The notes: generated by a model not told the origin, from the letters alone. A DNA stretch of 64,000 nt from Cytophagales bacterium (GCA_030054145.1 JASGCK010000008.1:1-64000); one strand, 5' to 3'. Counted from the first letter of the stretch, positions 46,335 through 56,320 are shown. A program made the numbers and translations.

Positions 46335-47399
46335 ATGGCACTCGTCTCCATGCGCCAATTGCTCGATCACGCAGCTGAGCACCAGTATGGCATTCCCGCT
46401 TTTAACGTCAACAACTTGGAGCAAGTCCAAGCCGTTATGCAGGCTGCGGACGAAGTGGGCGCTCCCGTTATTTTGCAAGCTAGCGCTGGGGCGCGTAAAT
46501 ACGCGGGCGAGGCGTTTATTAAACATTTGATTTCTGCTGCGGTCGAGATGTATCCGCATATTCCGCTCGTGATGCACCAAGATCACGGACAAAACCCTGC
46601 GGTATGTCAAGGCGCGATTGATTTGGGCTTTAGCTCGGTGATGATGGATGGCTCGCTAGAAGCCGATGGCAAAACGATTGCGAGTTACGAGTACAACGTT
46701 GACGTGACGCGCAAGGTCGTCGATATGGCGCACAAGCTAGGCGTGACGGTGGAAGGTGAGCTGGGCTGCTTGGGCAGCCTTGAGACCATGAAGGGTGACA
46801 AGGAAGACGGCCACGGCACGGACGCGACGATGACGCGCGAGCAGCTGCTCACCGACCCCGAGCAAGCTGCGGATTTTGTGGCACGCACGCAGTTAGATGC
46901 ACTCGCTATTGCCATTGGCACGAGCCACGGCGCGTATAAATTTACGCGCAAACCCACAGGCGACATTTTGGCAATTGACCGCATCATGGCGATCAATAAA
47001 CGCATCCCCAATACGCATTTAGTCATGCACGGCTCGTCCAGCGTGCCGCAAGATTTGCTGGCCACTATTCGCAAATATGGCGGCAATATGAAGGAGACCT
47101 ACGGCGTGCCCGTGGAAGAGATTCAAAAAGCCATTCAATTTGGTGTGCGCAAAATCAATATCGACACCGATATCCGCCTCGCCATGACGGCAGCGGTGCG
47201 CCAATTTATGTTTGAAAACCCAGATAAATTTGATGCGCGTGAATGGCTCAAACCCGCTCGCGCAGCGGCGCAAAGTATTTGCAAACAACGCTACATTGAG
47301 TTTGGTTGCGAGGGCCAAGGCGCAAAAATTAAAGCAGAATCGCTGTCTGCGATTGCTGGCAAATACGCCTCGGGTGCGCTGGCGCAAGTGGTTCAATAA
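46335..47399 (+). CDS. fba: Fructose-bisphosphate aldolase class II
   Basis: 354 aa, zinc-dependent aldolase of the CbbA/FbaA type. [20 protein letters not shown] region, [38 protein letters not shown] and [11 protein letters not shown] are active-site blocks. Good AAGGAC site. The last codons and stop are followed by a 17-bp tandem duplicate (AAGTGGTTCAATAAT twice). Next in line are the purine genes. Confidence 0.96.
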   Translation: MALVSMRQLLDHAAEHQYGIPAFNVNNLEQVQAVMQAADEVGAPVILQASAGARKYAGEAFIKHLISAAVEMYPHIPLVMHQDHGQNPAVCQGAIDLGFSSVMMDGSLEADGKTIASYEYNVDVTRKVVDMAHKLGVTVEGELGCLGSLETMKGDKEDGHGTDATMTREQLLTDPEQAADFVARTQLDALAIAIGTSHGAYKFTRKPTGDILAIDRIMAINKRIPNTHLVMHGSSSVPQDLLATIRKYGGNMKETYGVPVEEIQKAIQFGVRKINIDTDIRLAMTAAVRQFMFENPDKFDAREWLKPARAAAQSICKQRYIEFGCEGQGAKIKAESLSAIAGKYASGALAQVVQ

Positions 47400-47422
47400 T
47401 ACAAGTGGTTCAATAATGACAA

Positions 47423-47482
47423 CCCCGTTCGGACTGAGCTTGTCGAAGTCAAGCAGCCCTTCGACAAGCTCAGGGCGAGCGG
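47423..47482. repeat. Dispersed repeat, inverted pair between fba and purC-purE, copy 5
   Basis: Arms CTGAGCTTGTCGAAG (47434-47448) and CTTCGACAAGCTCAG (47459-47473), perfect over 15 bp with a 10-bp loop. Could fold as a strong hairpin and act as a terminator, but no T run follows. Confidence 0.9.
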
Positions 47483-47510
47483 ATGTCGCCTAAATAACGA
47501 AATGCCTTAG

Positions 47511-48911
47511 ATGATCCACTCATTGCCTCTTCACTCGCGCGGCAAGGTTCGCGATAACTACGCTGTTGGCACGGATCGCCTACTCATGGTTGCATCGGAT
47601 CGCATTAGCGCGTTTGATGTCATTATGGGCGAGTCCATTCCAAACAAAGGCAAGTTGCTCACGCAAATGGCGCTGTTTTGGTTTGAGCAGTTACAGGGCA
47701 TTTGCCCAAATCACCTGACGGGGCAAGCCCCACTATCGGTTGTGAGCGAGTCTGAGCGCGAGTTCGCGGCAGGGCGGTCGATGCTGGTGAAGCGCCTCAA
47801 GCCGTTGCCTGTGGAGGCCGTGGTGCGTGGCTATTTGGTTGGTAGTGGCTGGGCGGAATACCAGACTCGCCAAACGGTCTGCGGATTGCCCTTGCCAGCG
47901 GGATTGAAGAACGCGCAAAAGCTGCCCAAGTCCCTCTTCACGCCCGCAGCAAAAGCGGCGGTGGGCGAGCACGACGAGAACATCAGCTTTGCCCAAGTGG
48001 TCGCCACCATTGGCGAGCCGCTGGCGCTGCAAATGCGTGAGGTGAGTATTCGCTTATTTGAAACCGCAAGCCGTATGGCGCTTGCAAAGGGCATCATCAT
48101 TGCCGATACCAAGTTTGAGTTTGGACTGGACGAGCACGGCACGCTGACGTTAATGGATGAGGTGCTCACGCCCGATAGTTCGCGCTTTTGGCCTGCTAGC
48201 AGCTACGCGGCTGCGTTTGCGGCAGGTAAAAATCCGCCCAGTTACGACAAACAATTTTTGCGCGATTGGCTGGAAGGCCAAGTTGCGCTTGGTCTTTGGG
48301 ATAAGTCAGCGCCTGCTCCGAAGTTGCCCAAGGAGGTGATTGCGGCCACAGCGGCGAAATATCAAGAAGCGCTGGAGGTGCTGACTTCAAACGCGATGGA
48401 TTCGCGCCTGCACGCAGATCCATTGACGACCGCGCCCATTGTTGGCATCGTCATGGGCTCCAAAAGCGATTGGGCAACCATGCAACACGCGGCGGCTATC
48501 CTCGCCGAGTTTGGCGTAGCGTTTGAGGCGAAGGTCGTCTCGGCGCATCGGATGCCAGACGCCATGTTCGCTTATGCCGAGGGCGCAGCTGGCCGAGGTT
48601 TGCAGGCCCTCATCGCGGGCGCAGGCGGTGCGGCGCATTTGCCAGGCATGCTTGCCGCTAAAACCATTGTTCCTGTGCTGGGCGTACCTGTGTCGTCGCA
48701 GCATTTAAGCGGACAAGATTCGCTCTACAGCATCGTGCAAATGCCCAAGGGCGTGCCCGTCGCGACTTTTGCTATTGGTGACGCTGGCGCGGCAAACGCG
48801 GCCTTGTTTGCGGTGGCGATGCTGGCGTGCTCAGACAAAGCTTTGGCAAAAAAATTAACGGCTTTTAGAGCCAAGCAAACCAAGCTTGCCACGGAGTCGG
48901 TGTGTGAGTAG
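47511..48911 (+). CDS. purCE: Fused SAICAR synthetase - N5-CAIR mutase (PurC-PurE)
   Basis: 466 aa, one unbroken frame. Residues 1-about 297 are PurC ([78 protein letters not shown]). Residues 309-466 are PurE ([40 protein letters not shown]). A linker of about ten residues joins them at 48435. PurE here is the bacterial type, matching the purK gene next downstream. Separate purC and purE genes are usual in the order; a fusion in the order PurC-PurE recalls the animal PAICS. Confidence 0.95.
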   Translation: MIHSLPLHSRGKVRDNYAVGTDRLLMVASDRISAFDVIMGESIPNKGKLLTQMALFWFEQLQGICPNHLTGQAPLSVVSESEREFAAGRSMLVKRLKPLPVEAVVRGYLVGSGWAEYQTRQTVCGLPLPAGLKNAQKLPKSLFTPAAKAAVGEHDENISFAQVVATIGEPLALQMREVSIRLFETASRMALAKGIIIADTKFEFGLDEHGTLTLMDEVLTPDSSRFWPASSYAAAFAAGKNPPSYDKQFLRDWLEGQVALGLWDKSAPAPKLPKEVIAATAAKYQEALEVLTSNAMDSRLHADPLTTAPIVGIVMGSKSDWATMQHAAAILAEFGVAFEAKVVSAHRMPDAMFAYAEGAAGRGLQALIAGAGGAAHLPGMLAAKTIVPVLGVPVSSQHLSGQDSLYSIVQMPKGVPVATFAIGDAGAANAALFAVAMLACSDKALAKKLTAFRAKQTKLATESVCE

Positions 48912-50100
48912 AGAAACAACACAGAGCGGCAATCGTCACAAAACGCTAGGTGTTTTGGGCGATGGACAGCTCGGGCGTATGTTTGTGCAAGCCGCGCAGC
49001 GCTTGGGCTTTGAGGCCGTGGTCTTGGCTCCCCAAGCCAATTTGCACGGTGCGCCCAGCCCCGCTGCGCAGGTCAGCCACCACGCCATAACGGCGGACTA
49101 TGGCGACACGGTCGCACTCAAGCAATTGGCAGCGCAGTGTTTTGCCGTAACGACCGAGTTTGAAAACGTGCTGGCGGACAGCCTTGCGCTCTTGGCTAAA
49201 CCCGAGCACCATGTGCGCGTCTCGCCCAAAGCCGATGCCGTGCGGATTGCACAAAATCGCATCCTAGAGAAAGCCCACTTCCAAAGCTGCGGTGTACCGA
49301 CTGCGCCCTATGTGGTCATTGATTCGCAGCAGCAATTGGGCGCGGTTCCGCCCGACTTTTACCCCGCCATTTTGAAGACCGCTCGCATGGGCTACGATGG
49401 CAAAGGTCAAGTCACCGTGCGCAGCGCCGCTGAGCTACGCGCCGCGTGGCAAGGCCTATCGCAAGTGGCGTGCGTGCTGGAGCGTCGCTTAACACTGGCG
49501 TCCGAATGCTCGGTCTTGCTGGCAAGAGACGAGTCGGGTCAGCTGATTCATTGGCCGGTTCAGCGCAACGTTCACGTCAATGGCATCCTGTCCACCACCG
49601 AAGTCGATCTTGCGCCTTTGGCAACGGACGCACAACTGATTCGGGCCGCACAAACAATTGCCACGGATATGGCCTACGTGGGTGTGCTGTGCATCGAATT
49701 TTTTATCTTGCAAGATGGCGCTTGGGTTGTCAATGAGATGGCACCGCGCCCGCACAACAGCGGACACGTCACGATGGATGCCAGCTCTCTCTCGCAGTTT
49801 GAAGCGCAAGTGCGTGTGGCAGCGGGCTTGCCACTGGTGCAGCCGCGCCAACACGCTAGCTGCGTGATGGTGAATCTGCTGGGTGATCTGTGGTTTGATG
49901 GCGCAACTGACACCACGCCGCGCGAGCCTGACTGGGCAAAAGTTTTAGCGCTTGGCAACGCCGCTGTGGGTGTACACCTGCATCTGTACGGCAAAGCACA
50001 GGCTCGCCGCGCCCGCAAAATGGGACACATCAACGTGACAGCAAGCAACCTAACGGCAGCATGGCAAACCGTCTCATCGATTCAGCACATCTTGCACTAG
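48904..50100 (+). CDS. purK: N5-carboxyaminoimidazole ribonucleotide synthase
   Basis: About 398 aa from a GTG at 48904 overlapping the PurC-PurE stop; a TTG at 48886 is the alternative. ATP-grasp enzyme: [68 protein letters not shown] are typical. Makes N5-CAIR from AIR, the substrate of the PurE part of the gene before it. Overlaps sua5 by 40 bp. Confidence 0.95.
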   Translation: MSRETTQSGNRHKTLGVLGDGQLGRMFVQAAQRLGFEAVVLAPQANLHGAPSPAAQVSHHAITADYGDTVALKQLAAQCFAVTTEFENVLADSLALLAKPEHHVRVSPKADAVRIAQNRILEKAHFQSCGVPTAPYVVIDSQQQLGAVPPDFYPAILKTARMGYDGKGQVTVRSAAELRAAWQGLSQVACVLERRLTLASECSVLLARDESGQLIHWPVQRNVHVNGILSTTEVDLAPLATDAQLIRAAQTIATDMAYVGVLCIEFFILQDGAWVVNEMAPRPHNSGHVTMDASSLSQFEAQVRVAAGLPLVQPRQHASCVMVNLLGDLWFDGATDTTPREPDWAKVLALGNAAVGVHLHLYGKAQARRARKMGHINVTASNLTAAWQTVSSIQHILH

Positions 50101-51065
50101 CCCCTGTGCCTGCTGCCGCGCAGGCGCTGGCAGCGGGCGAGCTTGTTGCCTTCCCGACTGAGACGGTGTACGGCTTGGGCGCGGATGCAAGCAATGACGC
50201 AGCCATTGCCAACATCTTTGCGGCCAAGGGTCGCCCGAGCGATCACCCACTCATCGTGCATCTGGCAAGCCCTAGTGGCGTCGCGGCGTTTGCCTCCGAT
50301 GTCCCCGCTTTTGCGCAGGCACTCATTGCCGCATTTTGGCCAGGGCCGCTGACTGTCATTTTGCCGCGCAAGCCCCGCGTCGCAAAGGCTGCGGCTGGTG
50401 GACAACACTCAATTGGGCTGCGCTGTCCGTCGCACCCGATGGCGCTCTCGCTGCTCAGAGCCGCCCACAAGCTAGGCGTGCTGGGCATCGCCGCGCCAAG
50501 CGCCAATCGCTTTGGGCGCGTCAGCCCCACCAGCGCGGCGCACGTGCGGGACGAGTTTGCCCAGCGCTTTTTGATTTTGGACGGCGGCGATTGCGCTGTG
50601 GGCATTGAGAGCACCATCGTGGACTGCACAAGAGGCGTGCCGGTGTTACTGCGTCACGGCATGATCGCCGTCAAAGCGCTGGAAGCGGCTTGCGGCGAGC
50701 GCGTCTATTTGCCGCATGAGCTAGAGGCCTTGCTGGGTAAGGCTTCCCAAGCACCCAAGGCATCGGGCACGCTCGCATCGCACTACGCGCCACGTGCCAA
50801 AGTGCGGCTGCTGACCGCACCGCTCAACGCAACCACGCACGCAGCGCTCTATGCAAGAACGCGGGCGCACTGGCAAGCGGGCGCACATCAAACGCTCCGC
50901 GCCATGCCCAGCAGCGCAGAAGCGGCCGCACACGAGCTATTTGCGGTGCTGCGCGAACTAGACGCAAGCGGCGTGGCGGAGATTTGGGTAGAGACACCGC
51001 CCGCTGATGCCGCTTGGGACGGCGTGCGTGATCGTCTCACTCGCGCAGCAGCAGACTGCGCATAA
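50061..51065 (+). CDS. L-threonylcarbamoyladenylate synthase, Sua5 type
   Basis: 334 aa; makes threonylcarbamoyl-AMP for t6A modification of tRNA. YrdC domain (about 15-205): AAGELVAFPTETVYGLGADA, IFAAKGRPSDHPLIVHL, FWPGPLTVIL, IAAPSANRFGRVSPT, plus the C-terminal Sua5 domain preceded by ASGTLASHYAPRAK. tsaB, another gene of the same pathway, is at 54578. Confidence 0.95.
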   Translation: MANRLIDSAHLALAPVPAAAQALAAGELVAFPTETVYGLGADASNDAAIANIFAAKGRPSDHPLIVHLASPSGVAAFASDVPAFAQALIAAFWPGPLTVILPRKPRVAKAAAGGQHSIGLRCPSHPMALSLLRAAHKLGVLGIAAPSANRFGRVSPTSAAHVRDEFAQRFLILDGGDCAVGIESTIVDCTRGVPVLLRHGMIAVKALEAACGERVYLPHELEALLGKASQAPKASGTLASHYAPRAKVRLLTAPLNATTHAALYARTRAHWQAGAHQTLRAMPSSAEAAAHELFAVLRELDASGVAEIWVETPPADAAWDGVRDRLTRAAADCA

Positions 51066-51134
51066 AGTTGGTTAAAGTGGTGTGATGAGACCATCTTTCT
51101 ATTAAGATCACACGTTGCTTGGAGAACCCCTTTT

Positions 51135-52124
51135 ATGACTGCACATTTTTTAACGCGTTTGATATCACTGACAGTTTTAGCGTTGAGCACATTCTTAGCC
51201 GCTTGCAGTGGATCGACCTCGATTTACAAACCCTTTGTCCCCACTCGCGTAGTGATTTTTGGCGATGCGTTGAGCGATACAACCGCCAGCGCACAGTACA
51301 CCGTGAACACCTCGCCCTACGATGCATCCGTTCTCAACAACTGGGCTAGGCAAGTTGCCGCCAGCTATGGTGTGAGCACGATTGTGTCCTATGCAAAAGG
51401 CAATGCCCGCATCACGAACCCAACTGGCGCGGCGGGCACAGCGGTCATGTCCATCACAGCGCAAACGGCCAAGTTTTTGTCCGATGGCTATTCGTATCAA
51501 GAGGGCGATTTAGTCATCATCAATGCCGGTTTTAGCGATGTCATTGCTGAGGCGCTCTCCACTAGCTCAACGGCCAACGCCGCCGCTGCGGGTACCGCTT
51601 TTGCTAACCTTGTTCGCTCCCTTGTTGCGGCGGGCGCAAAGCATGTGCTGGTGAGCAATATGTATGACTTATCGATTACACCCGCAGCCATAGCAACGCC
51701 TGTTCTTGCGCCTAATCTTGCGCTTAAAAACAATACACGCGGGGCTTTCACCGTGGCATTTAATGACGCATTGAAATCGAACCTTGGCAGTGCCAGTCTG
51801 ACTTACATTGGCGACAACGTTTATGTGGTGGATGCTGAGTTTTATATGAATCAGGTGTACAACCTGCCCAATACCTATTTATTTACAGATGCAGTCACGG
51901 TCGCGTGCAACTCACCCGATGCGGGCGCTGGCATTGGCCTTGGCATAGGACAAATCAATTCCCGTTTATGTACCGCATCCACGCTCAACGCGGCCGCCAC
52001 GTCAACAACCTATAGCAGTCTTCCATACGATAACTACGTGTTTGCGGATGCCATTTATCCAACGCCCGCTTTTCATCGCGCGTTTGGCTCTTTCGCATAC
52101 AGCAAGCTGATTACGCGCTGGTAA
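51135..52124 (+). CDS. SGNH/GDSL-like lipoprotein, probably catalytically inactive
   Basis: 329 aa with a lipoprotein signal (lipobox LAAC at about 22-25). Block I reads FGDALSD where active enzymes have GDSLSD, so the serine nucleophile is Ala. Block III reads NAGFSDV instead of G.ND. Block V reads DAIYPTPAFH where D..HPT is expected, so the catalytic His is Tyr. The fold appears kept while the catalytic residues are lost. Probably a binding or structural lipoprotein in the envelope. Confidence 0.82.
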   Translation: MTAHFLTRLISLTVLALSTFLAACSGSTSIYKPFVPTRVVIFGDALSDTTASAQYTVNTSPYDASVLNNWARQVAASYGVSTIVSYAKGNARITNPTGAAGTAVMSITAQTAKFLSDGYSYQEGDLVIINAGFSDVIAEALSTSSTANAAAAGTAFANLVRSLVAAGAKHVLVSNMYDLSITPAAIATPVLAPNLALKNNTRGAFTVAFNDALKSNLGSASLTYIGDNVYVVDAEFYMNQVYNLPNTYLFTDAVTVACNSPDAGAGIGLGIGQINSRLCTASTLNAAATSTTYSSLPYDNYVFADAIYPTPAFHRAFGSFAYSKLITRW

Positions 52125-52144
52125 GCACGCCATCAGCAAGCGGG

Positions 52145-53590
52145 CTATTGTGCTGCCGTCCAGCTAATCAGTGCATCAAATAGCCCGGGTGCTTGGGCAA
52201 TGACGGCTGGATTGTCCGAGTTAACAATGGCAACCAGCACGTAGCGTTTGCCCAGCGTCTTTTGCGAGTCAACATAGCCCGCCCTTGCGGCAACGCTGTT
52301 CAAACTCCCCGTTTTTAAGTGCGCTATGCCAAGAGCGGCTTTGCTGTTGCGCAGTGTGCCGTCCACGCCGGTTTGCGGTAGCGAAGCTATCAGCTCTGGC
52401 ATAAACGGCGCGGCATAAGCGTCTTGCAGCAATCGCGCCAATGCGCCGCTCGTGATGCGCTCGCTGCGCGAAAGTCCCGAGCCGTTGTCAACCGTGGGCG
52501 CGTCCATGCCCGCCGTCGCGCCATACCGCGCCCGCCACCAAGCCGCCAGCACGGCGCGTGACGCTTCAAAGCTAGCGGGTTTGCTGCTATCCGCATTCAA
52601 ACTGAGTGTTAAAAAAAGCTGCTGCGCCATCACGTTATTGCTAAATTTATTCATGTCGCGCATCACGTCGGCAAGGCTTGGCGAGGCCAGGGTGAACGCC
52701 AGCTTGGCTTGCGCGGGTGCTTGCCCTGCACGGCTTATTCCTAGGAGCTTGCCGCCCATACCCTCCCACAAGCCCCGCACTGCAAGGGCTGCGAAGGCGG
52801 ATGGGTCTGCATAAGCGATTGACCAGACGCGCTCGCCGCAGCTTTTGGGGTAGCTGCCTAAAAAGCGAATGCGCTTGGCATCAGAAAAATCAGCCCGCAA
52901 TGCGCTTCGGTAATCGCCGCAGTCCGCGTTGGATAGCGGCACGCTGGCAGGCATGGCAATGCCTGCCAGTGGTGGGTCGTATTGCACGGACGCAGCGTTC
53001 GCCCACGCATTGGGTGTGAAGGTCATCACCACCGATTTGTAATTGATGAGCAGCGCGTCGGGACTGGCGTTGTAGGGCTTGCTTGGCTCGCCATCAAACG
53101 CGGCGGGATTCGTAGCGGGCACGGCAAACGCGCTGTTATCCAGCACCATGTCGCCATTGATGGTTTGAATGCCAAGGCTGCGGATGCGGTTGAGCAGCAA
53201 CCCGAGGCGCTCCACCACCAGCTTGGGGTCGCCGCCGCCTTTGATGATCACATCGCCATTTAAAACACCGTTTTTGATAGCGCCATCTTTACCCGCCGCG
53301 TCAATCAGCACCTGCGTTTGCCAGGTGTAGGCAGGGCCCAGCAAATCGAGCGCCGCCGCGCTGGTCACCAGCTTCATGGTGGACGCGGGATTCATCGCCG
53401 CGCTTGCGCGGTGTGCCAGCAGCGGCGCGGCGTTGGCTACGCCAGCATCCACCACATAGAGCGATACCGCCTCTTTGGGAATGCGTGCGCGGACGAAGGC
53501 GGCTTCTAGGTCGGCGGGCAGACTTTGCGCCCACAACGTAGGTGCAAATAACAGCAACAGGCAAGAGGCAAGCTTGGATAATAAGGGCAT
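52145..53590 (-). CDS. dacB: D-alanyl-D-alanine carboxypeptidase/endopeptidase (PBP4)
   Basis: 481 aa from MPLLSKLASCLLLLF, giving a signal peptide cut near LWAQS. S13 family motifs: Ser-x-x-Lys in ASTMKLVTSAA, Ser-x-Asn in KFSNNVMAQ and KTG in HLKTGSLN. A large domain lies between the first two motifs, as usual for PBP4. Periplasmic trimming of peptidoglycan. The frame is open far upstream, but only this start makes a signal peptide. Its ATG shares bases with the ATG of the divergent EamA gene. Confidence 0.94.
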   Translation of the reverse strand: MPLLSKLASCLLLLFAPTLWAQSLPADLEAAFVRARIPKEAVSLYVVDAGVANAAPLLAHRASAAMNPASTMKLVTSAAALDLLGPAYTWQTQVLIDAAGKDGAIKNGVLNGDVIIKGGGDPKLVVERLGLLLNRIRSLGIQTINGDMVLDNSAFAVPATNPAAFDGEPSKPYNASPDALLINYKSVVMTFTPNAWANAASVQYDPPLAGIAMPASVPLSNADCGDYRSALRADFSDAKRIRFLGSYPKSCGERVWSIAYADPSAFAALAVRGLWEGMGGKLLGISRAGQAPAQAKLAFTLASPSLADVMRDMNKFSNNVMAQQLFLTLSLNADSSKPASFEASRAVLAAWWRARYGATAGMDAPTVDNGSGLSRSERITSGALARLLQDAYAAPFMPELIASLPQTGVDGTLRNSKAALGIAHLKTGSLNSVAARAGYVDSQKTLGKRYVLVAIVNSDNPAVIAQAPGLFDALISWTAAQ

Positions 53591-54581
53591 GACAAATTCT
53601 AAGTCCCGCATGGTGGGCATTGCCGCCGCCATCATCACTATTTTTATTTGGACAGCGTTTGTCGTAGTCGGCAGAGCATCCGCCCAAATGTCGCTCGCAC
53701 CGCTGGATATGGTGTTTGTACGGTTAATGGGTGCGTCGCTCGTGGTGTTTCCTTGGAGCATCTACTTAGCCAAAACAGGCGCTGATGCAGGCGCAACCGC
53801 TACAACCGCTACAACTGCTACGACTGCTACAACCTCTAGCCTGTTTGGCCTCTCGCCGCTACCGCTGCGCCAGACCTTGGTGCTGGGTTTGTTTGGTGGA
53901 GTGGCTTTTTCACCGCTCGCCTATACCGCCTTTCTTTTTGCGCCTGCCGCACACGGCGCGGTGCTCATGCCCGGCACGCTGCCGCTGTCTACCGCTTTAT
54001 TTGCGCTGTTGATTTTGAACGAGCGCTTCACGCGCCAACGTGCGCTGGGCTTGGCTTTGATTGCTTGCGGCGGACTCTTGGTCGGCGGGGTCAGTTTGCT
54101 CAAAGCGTTTGACGGCGGCAGCGTTTGGGTCGGCGATGTGCTCTTTATTTGCGCGTCCAGCTCGTGGGCGGTGTATTCGGTGATGGCGCGCAAATACAAG
54201 GTGGATCCCGTGCGGGCCACGATTGCTTTTACGGTTTTTGCTGTGCTGTGTTTTGTGCCGCTTTATGGGGTACTGGCTTACCTGAAAGCCTTGCCGTTTG
54301 GCTTAGAGAGCCATCTCGCAGATGCGCCGCAGCACGAAATCATCTTGCAATTGCTCATGCAAGGCATTGGTTCTGGCGTGATTGGCAACATCGGCTTTAC
54401 CATGATGCTCAAAGCCTTTGGCCCTGTGCGCACGACCATGCTCACGGCGCTTGTCCCCTCGCTGGCGGCGCTATCGGCGGTATTCCTGTTGGGCGAGCCG
54501 CTTTATTGGAACTTGATCGCAGGTCTCGTGCTAGCCTTATCGGGCGTGGCTTTGGGCGTATGGTCCGAGGTTAAGAAATGA
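53589..54581 (+). CDS. EamA-family (DMT superfamily) exporter
   Basis: 330 aa, ten hydrophobic helices in two EamA halves (MVGIAAAIITIFIWTAFVVVGR first, and the second starting near VGDVLFICASSSWAVYSVMAR). Start ATG is 53589; ATG 53610 is an alternative that avoids overlap with dacB. Residues about 68-83 form a low-complexity loop of Ala-Thr-Thr units from a 9-bp tandem repeat. Coupled to tsaB by a 4-bp overlap. Confidence 0.9.
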   Translation: MTNSKSRMVGIAAAIITIFIWTAFVVVGRASAQMSLAPLDMVFVRLMGASLVVFPWSIYLAKTGADAGATATTATTATTATTSSLFGLSPLPLRQTLVLGLFGGVAFSPLAYTAFLFAPAAHGAVLMPGTLPLSTALFALLILNERFTRQRALGLALIACGGLLVGGVSLLKAFDGGSVWVGDVLFICASSSWAVYSVMARKYKVDPVRATIAFTVFAVLCFVPLYGVLAYLKALPFGLESHLADAPQHEIILQLLMQGIGSGVIGNIGFTMMLKAFGPVRTTMLTALVPSLAALSAVFLLGEPLYWNLIAGLVLALSGVALGVWSEVKK

Positions 54582-55192
54582 AACTTTTGGCCTTTGATAC
54601 CAGTACCGACACGATGTCAATTGCCGTACAAAACGGTGATGTGGTGCATGAGTTCACAGGCGCAGGCGCAGCGCAAGCATCGGCACGGTTGATTCCTGAA
54701 ATTCAAGCACTCATGGCGCGTGCGGGACTTGCCTTTACCGATTTAGACGGCATTGCTTTTGGCGCGGGTCCAGGCGCGTTTACCGGATTGCGTGCCAGCT
54801 GCGCCGTAGCGCAGGGACTTGGCTTTGCGGCGAACGTGCCGCTGCTGCCAATCAACACCTTGCACGCCGTAGCGACGCACATCCACGCGCAAACGAATGC
54901 GCCCCTCATTACGGCGGCGCTAGATGCTCGCATGGGCGAGATCTATTGGCAGGTGTTTGACTTCACCCGTCATCCACGCGGCGTAGCGCTGGCGGGCGGC
55001 GAGCCACAGCTCTCCAAAGCTGATACGCAAAGCTTTGCGCTTTGCACCTTGCCCACAGCCCGCACCCTGCTTGGCCTGGCGGGCGATATGCTCGCTAAGG
55101 GCGAGCAGGTAAGGCCTGCACAGGCACAGCCCCTTTATGTGCGTAATAAAGTGGCGCAAACCACGGCTGAGCGCGAGGCACTCAAAGCGTGA
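54578..55192 (+). CDS. tsaB: tRNA threonylcarbamoyladenosine biosynthesis protein TsaB
   Basis: 204 aa. LLAFDTSTDTMSIAV at the N-terminus, then IAFGAGPGAFTGLRASCAVAQGLGF and LDARMGEIYWQVF. Partner of TsaD in the t6A complex. Followed by rimI in a 4-bp overlap, the usual tsaB-rimI pair. Confidence 0.95.
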   Translation: MKLLAFDTSTDTMSIAVQNGDVVHEFTGAGAAQASARLIPEIQALMARAGLAFTDLDGIAFGAGPGAFTGLRASCAVAQGLGFAANVPLLPINTLHAVATHIHAQTNAPLITAALDARMGEIYWQVFDFTRHPRGVALAGGEPQLSKADTQSFALCTLPTARTLLGLAGDMLAKGEQVRPAQAQPLYVRNKVAQTTAEREALKA

Positions 55193-55518
55193 CAGCCGCG
55201 CAGCATCTTGTTTTGACGCGCCAGATCGAGGGGGAGACCCGTGCGACCTTAACGCTCATGCGCGGCGTAGACGATGCCGAAATCTTGCATATCGAAACCC
55301 ACGCAGAGCACCGCAGACAAGGGCTTGCGCAGGGGTTGATAGCAGAAGCCATCGCATGGGCGCGACGCAACCAACGACAAGCGATTTGGCTAGAAGTGAG
55401 AGCCAGCAACGCAGCAGCGATTGCGCTCTACGGCAAAACGGGGTTTGTCCAGATCAGCACACGTCAGTGTTACTACTCTGATGGCGAAAACGCGCTTGTG
55501 ATGAAATACACCCTATGA
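55189..55518 (+). CDS. rimI: Ribosomal-protein-alanine N-acetyltransferase, short form
   Basis: 109 aa from a GTG start. GNAT acetyl-CoA loop HRRQGLAQGLI and the C-terminal VRASNAAAIALYGKTGFVQ with CYYSDGENALVM are RimI marks. Common RimI proteins have about 148 residues; the first 35-40 residues (strand 1 and helix 1) are lacking here, though an HIETHAEH strand remains. It may be a genuinely compact form. Coupled to tsaB and to the UDG-like gene. Confidence 0.85.
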   Translation: MTAAQHLVLTRQIEGETRATLTLMRGVDDAEILHIETHAEHRRQGLAQGLIAEAIAWARRNQRQAIWLEVRASNAAAIALYGKTGFVQISTRQCYYSDGENALVMKYTL

Positions 55519-56273
55519 CGACAAATTTAGTCTTAGATCCAAGGCAACGCGCCATGCTGGCCGAAATGGGCGTGCGCGTGTGGTTGCCAAGCGATACTTT
55601 GCCAAAGGCCAACTCCGCCGAGGCTGCGCCTGCCCAGGCTAATCAGGGCCCCGCATCAACCCTTCGACAAGCTCAGGGCGAACGAGAGGCGGGCGCAAAT
55701 GCGATGTCCTTACCAGTGCGGCGCGAACCACCGCTGCGCCTGCCCGTGCTCGATACGCCACCTGCCGCCGCAAACGCCGCGCCCACACGGTATGTCATTG
55801 GCAATTTGCCAACCCAGCCTGCGGCATTTGACTTGGTGCTGCTGGGTGAGCCCTGCACGGGCGATGCCGAGCGCTTGTTAGCCAACATGATGAAAACGCT
55901 GAGCGGCAACATTTTTGTAGCGCAGATGGTGGCAGCACAAAACCATGCGCAGGATGCGGCAACTGTATTGGCAGATCAGCTAGTGCAGATTCCTGCAAAA
56001 GTGATCGTGGCGCTGGGCCCACACGCAGCGAAAGCGCTGCTGGGTGAGGCGGCTACGGCCGTGCCATTCGGTAAACTACGCGGCTTTGCGCATCCTGTGG
56101 AGGGACTGAGTAGCCAAGCCATCGCGACCTACCACCCACTTCAACTGCTGCGGCAACCAAGGGCAAAAGCACAAGCATGGACCGACTTACAACTTGCAAT
56201 GAAAGTCGCCAAGGCCCGCGGCGGGGCTGATAAAGTAGCCATCTACACGCCCTTGTCCGCGCGGGTAGATTGA
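55515..56273 (+). CDS. Uracil-DNA-glycosylase-superfamily protein (degenerate family 4/5-like)
   Basis: 252 aa. The core (from about 85) has VLLGEPCTGDAERLLANMM, IVALGPHAAKALLG and ATYHPLQLLRQP, the last a clear motif-B-like loop; the first loop differs from the usual GEAPG..ED. The N-terminal 80 residues are low-complexity and include STLRQAQGER (residues about 48-57) made by a dispersed-repeat insertion. Such genes follow tsaB-rimI in Burkholderiales. Catalysis uncertain. Confidence 0.8.
   Translation: MTTNLVLDPRQRAMLAEMGVRVWLPSDTLPKANSAEAAPAQANQGPASTLRQAQGEREAGANAMSLPVRREPPLRLPVLDTPPAAANAAPTRYVIGNLPTQPAAFDLVLLGEPCTGDAERLLANMMKTLSGNIFVAQMVAAQNHAQDAATVLADQLVQIPAKVIVALGPHAAKALLGEAATAVPFGKLRGFAHPVEGLSSQAIATYHPLQLLRQPRAKAQAWTDLQLAMKVAKARGGADKVAIYTPLSARVD
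55660..55685. repeat. Dispersed repeat, copy 6 (inside UDG-like gene)
   Basis: CCCTTCGACAAGCTCAGGGC followed by GAACGA, in frame in the variable N-terminal part of the UDG-like gene. Confidence 0.9.
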
Positions 56274-56320
56274 ACAGTGAATGCAAGTCACAACAAATAA
56301 TTATTTTTTTGGAGCTTTTT

